Source: Batillaria attramentaria (Eukaryota; Mollusca; Gastropoda; Batillariidae). Taken from it: 64,000 nt of DNA. The notes below the pieces were generated by a model. That model worked only from the letters and a program-made list of their open reading frames with translations, did not search any database and was not told the DNA's origin. Made by a program: the position numbers and the translations under genes. Every line of letters begins with the position of its first letter. The first letter of the stretch is position 1. The DNA lies in contig JACVVK020000142.1 in the NCBI GenBank assembly GCA_018292915.2, positions 646,001 through 710,000 of the forward strand. The letters are read 5' to 3'. Below, in pieces: positions 62,262 through 64,000 of this stretch.

Positions 62262-62605
62262 GCCTATTCGATCTTTGCTACGCCAACTTATGTTTTGGAA
62301 CACTTTCGCTCGGGATTTCGCCTGTGCGGTGGAAATACTCTATCTTGATTATTTATACAGCTCTTAATGCGATTCAATGTTGTTTACACGTTGTGCGAGC
62401 GGTCGAACATTCAAATTCTACGACTGTTGTTACACTAGTACTGGAGCGCTCAGTGTGGTGGTCGCCTCGTCAGCACTCTTCTGTTGGCTCAGTGCCAGCA
62501 TTACAGACGCTGTCACTGTCCAGATGTCTAAGTGGTGTGATGATAGATACCACGAAAACAGCTTAGAACGATCTGTGAGCATAAAGAATGGTAGCATTAG
62601 CCCCT
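62262..62605 (-). repeat. R6 interspersed repeat, copy 5
   Basis: GCTGTCACTGTCCAGATGTC and GGTCGAACATTCAAATTCTA; full-length reverse copy. Confidence 0.8.
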
Positions 62606-62692
62606 GGTCTAGTAACTAAGATCACTAAGCTTTTCAAGGGGGAAGGGGAGAGGGGGAGAGAAAGGGGGGGGGGGGGGGGGGCTTAGGCTCTG

Positions 62693-62916
62693 CTTTGGAA
62701 ATGTTCAGCCCACCAAATTTGAAAAATATTGCAATTCTAAATTCAGAAATTTAAATAGCTGAGCTGGCCCTTCGCACCACATGATTGTAATGACTGTGTG
62801 AGAGAATGCGTGTGATTCACGTGAGCGTGTGTGTTGGGTTCAGTTCGCGGCGCTTTGAGTCGACTCACGAAATTGGACAAAGCGCCTGTACAATACTCAT
62901 TATTATTATTATTATG
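62693..62916 (+). mobile_element. S2 SINE, head-truncated
   Basis: CTGCTTTGGAAATGTTCAGC through GATTCACGTGAGCG to (TTA)n; a G run precedes it. Confidence 0.85.
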
Positions 62917-63353
62917 GAAGAGTTGCGCTTGTGACTGCACAATCAAACAGAGATTAGTGGAGCTCCGAATGCAACACACTAACGTTTGATGGCCGCGCGA
63001 ATGAGGAAAACTCAGCCGTCCCTACACGACGTCCGCAATTTTTCACATGTCCACTGCGCGAACAGTGTGCTACCAGGTCGAGTATGGCCGCAACACTGTC
63101 GGTGGCCGCTTTCTGCATGTGGCTGTATTTGTTCCTGTATGTGAGTGATATGGTGTTAGACATGACCAAAAACGGCACGTGAAGCTAAAAGAAATGACCT
63201 GTAAGTATAGCATAATGTCGGCTGAACGCGACCCATGCCTTCTGCGTATCGATTCGTCTTGTGAAACAGAGGGATTCATTAGAGTGACCCGGTAGTTGAA
63301 ATCGAAACACTCGGTGGTTGAACTTCTATTCTGTACGCTGGTACGGGTGGTAA

Positions 63354-63623
63354 GAGTGTATAGAATATAGCCCTTCAAGAGTGTATAGAATATAGCCCTT
63401 CAAGAGTGTATAGAATATAGCCCTTCAAGAGTGTATAGAATATAGCCCTTCAAGAGTGTATAGAATATAGCCCTTCAAGAGTGTATAGAATATATCCCTT
63501 CAAGAGTGTACAGAATATAGCCCTTTAAGAATTATAGAATATAGCTCTTCAAGACTGTATAGAATATAGCCCCTCAAGAGTGTATAGAATGTACCCTTCA
63601 AGAGTGTTTAGAATATAGCCCTT
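63354..63623. repeat. 25-bp minisatellite, about 11 units
   Basis: Unit contains AGTGTATAGAATATAGCCC and TTCAA; the first six are near-identical and the rest drift. Confidence 0.97.
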
Positions 63624-63783
63624 TCCTATCGGACAGAAACACGTTTTACCCTGCAATCTTGTCAATCTTGGCAGAAGTTTCCACCGCGACTGAACATCCT
63701 TCTCCTATTACCAAGAGAGTTCTTTGAAGCAGACAGCACAATACAAAGCAAACAAGCAAAACAACAACAACACAACAACAACA

Positions 63784-63857
<74 letters not shown>
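63784..63857. repeat. (CA)n(GA)n tract
   Basis: Short CA and about 58 bp GA, flanked by AAC- and AAAC-rich sequence to the window end. Confidence 0.95.
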
Positions 63858-63860
<3 letters not shown>

Positions 63861-64000
63861 CACAAACAAAACAACACCCCACAAAAAAATAAACAAACAA
63901 ACATACAAACAGACACACAAAAAATCAAAACAACAACGACAAAAAACATAATAACAAAAACCAATAAAACAAAACAAAAACAAAAAACGGAAACAGAAAA

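Noticed and set aside
63354..63623. CRISPR-like array
   Set aside because: Units are contiguous with no spacers, and the DNA is eukaryotic.

Overview
This is eukaryotic, animal DNA. It has small GT-AG exons in long introns, several tRNA-headed SINE families, CR1-type LINE tails, MITE-like elements and very many dinucleotide tracts. SINEs with an intact tRNA-like head, LINE tails ending in (TTA)n and the protostome-like receptor sequence suggest a lophotrochozoan, most likely a marine gastropod. That assignment is inference; the window holds no marker locus.

One protein-coding gene can be supported. It is on the + strand, from 21407 to the stop at 45752-45754, and encodes a GluN2-type (NMDA receptor subunit 2) ionotropic glutamate receptor. 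Fourteen constitutive coding exons plus two alternative M1 exons were assembled by hand. All junctions are GT-AG, all phases agree, and the joined reading frame is 915 codons including the stop when the first M1 exon is used, or 916 with the second. The exons run in protein order: second half of the amino-terminal domain (A-E), linker and ligand-binding lobe 1 (F-H), M1 (I1 or I2), M2/M3 (J), ligand-binding lobe 2 (K-L), M4 (M) and a short cytoplasmic tail (N-O). The signal peptide and first part of the amino-terminal domain are not visible; they probably lie upstream of the window.

The main observation is that the M1 exon is present twice in tandem (37502-37624 and 38915-39040). Both copies are open, have the same 1-1 phase and have usable splice sites. 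They match at about 20 of 37 aligned residues. This looks like a mutually exclusive exon pair that would change the first membrane helix of the channel. The receptor also departs from vertebrate GluN2 at functional positions: Ser-Ala replaces Asn-Asn at the M2 selectivity/Mg site, Lys replaces a glutamate-contact Thr, and Trp replaces a contact His. A duplicated splice acceptor before exon N could give a truncated tail.

Layout: 1-21406 is non-coding (upstream intron or intergenic) and full of repeats; 21407-45754 is the gene; 45755 to about 46245 is the putative 3' UTR; about 46400-47025 is a 41-bp tandem array; 47026-64000 is repeat-rich and non-coding. Repeats include at least 18 copies of one ~170-bp tRNA-SINE (many with target-site duplications and several nested), other SINE families, a hAT-like element with 8-bp duplications, a TTAA-flanked 92-bp palindrome, an inverted repeat enclosing a hammerhead-like core, and six or more minisatellite arrays.
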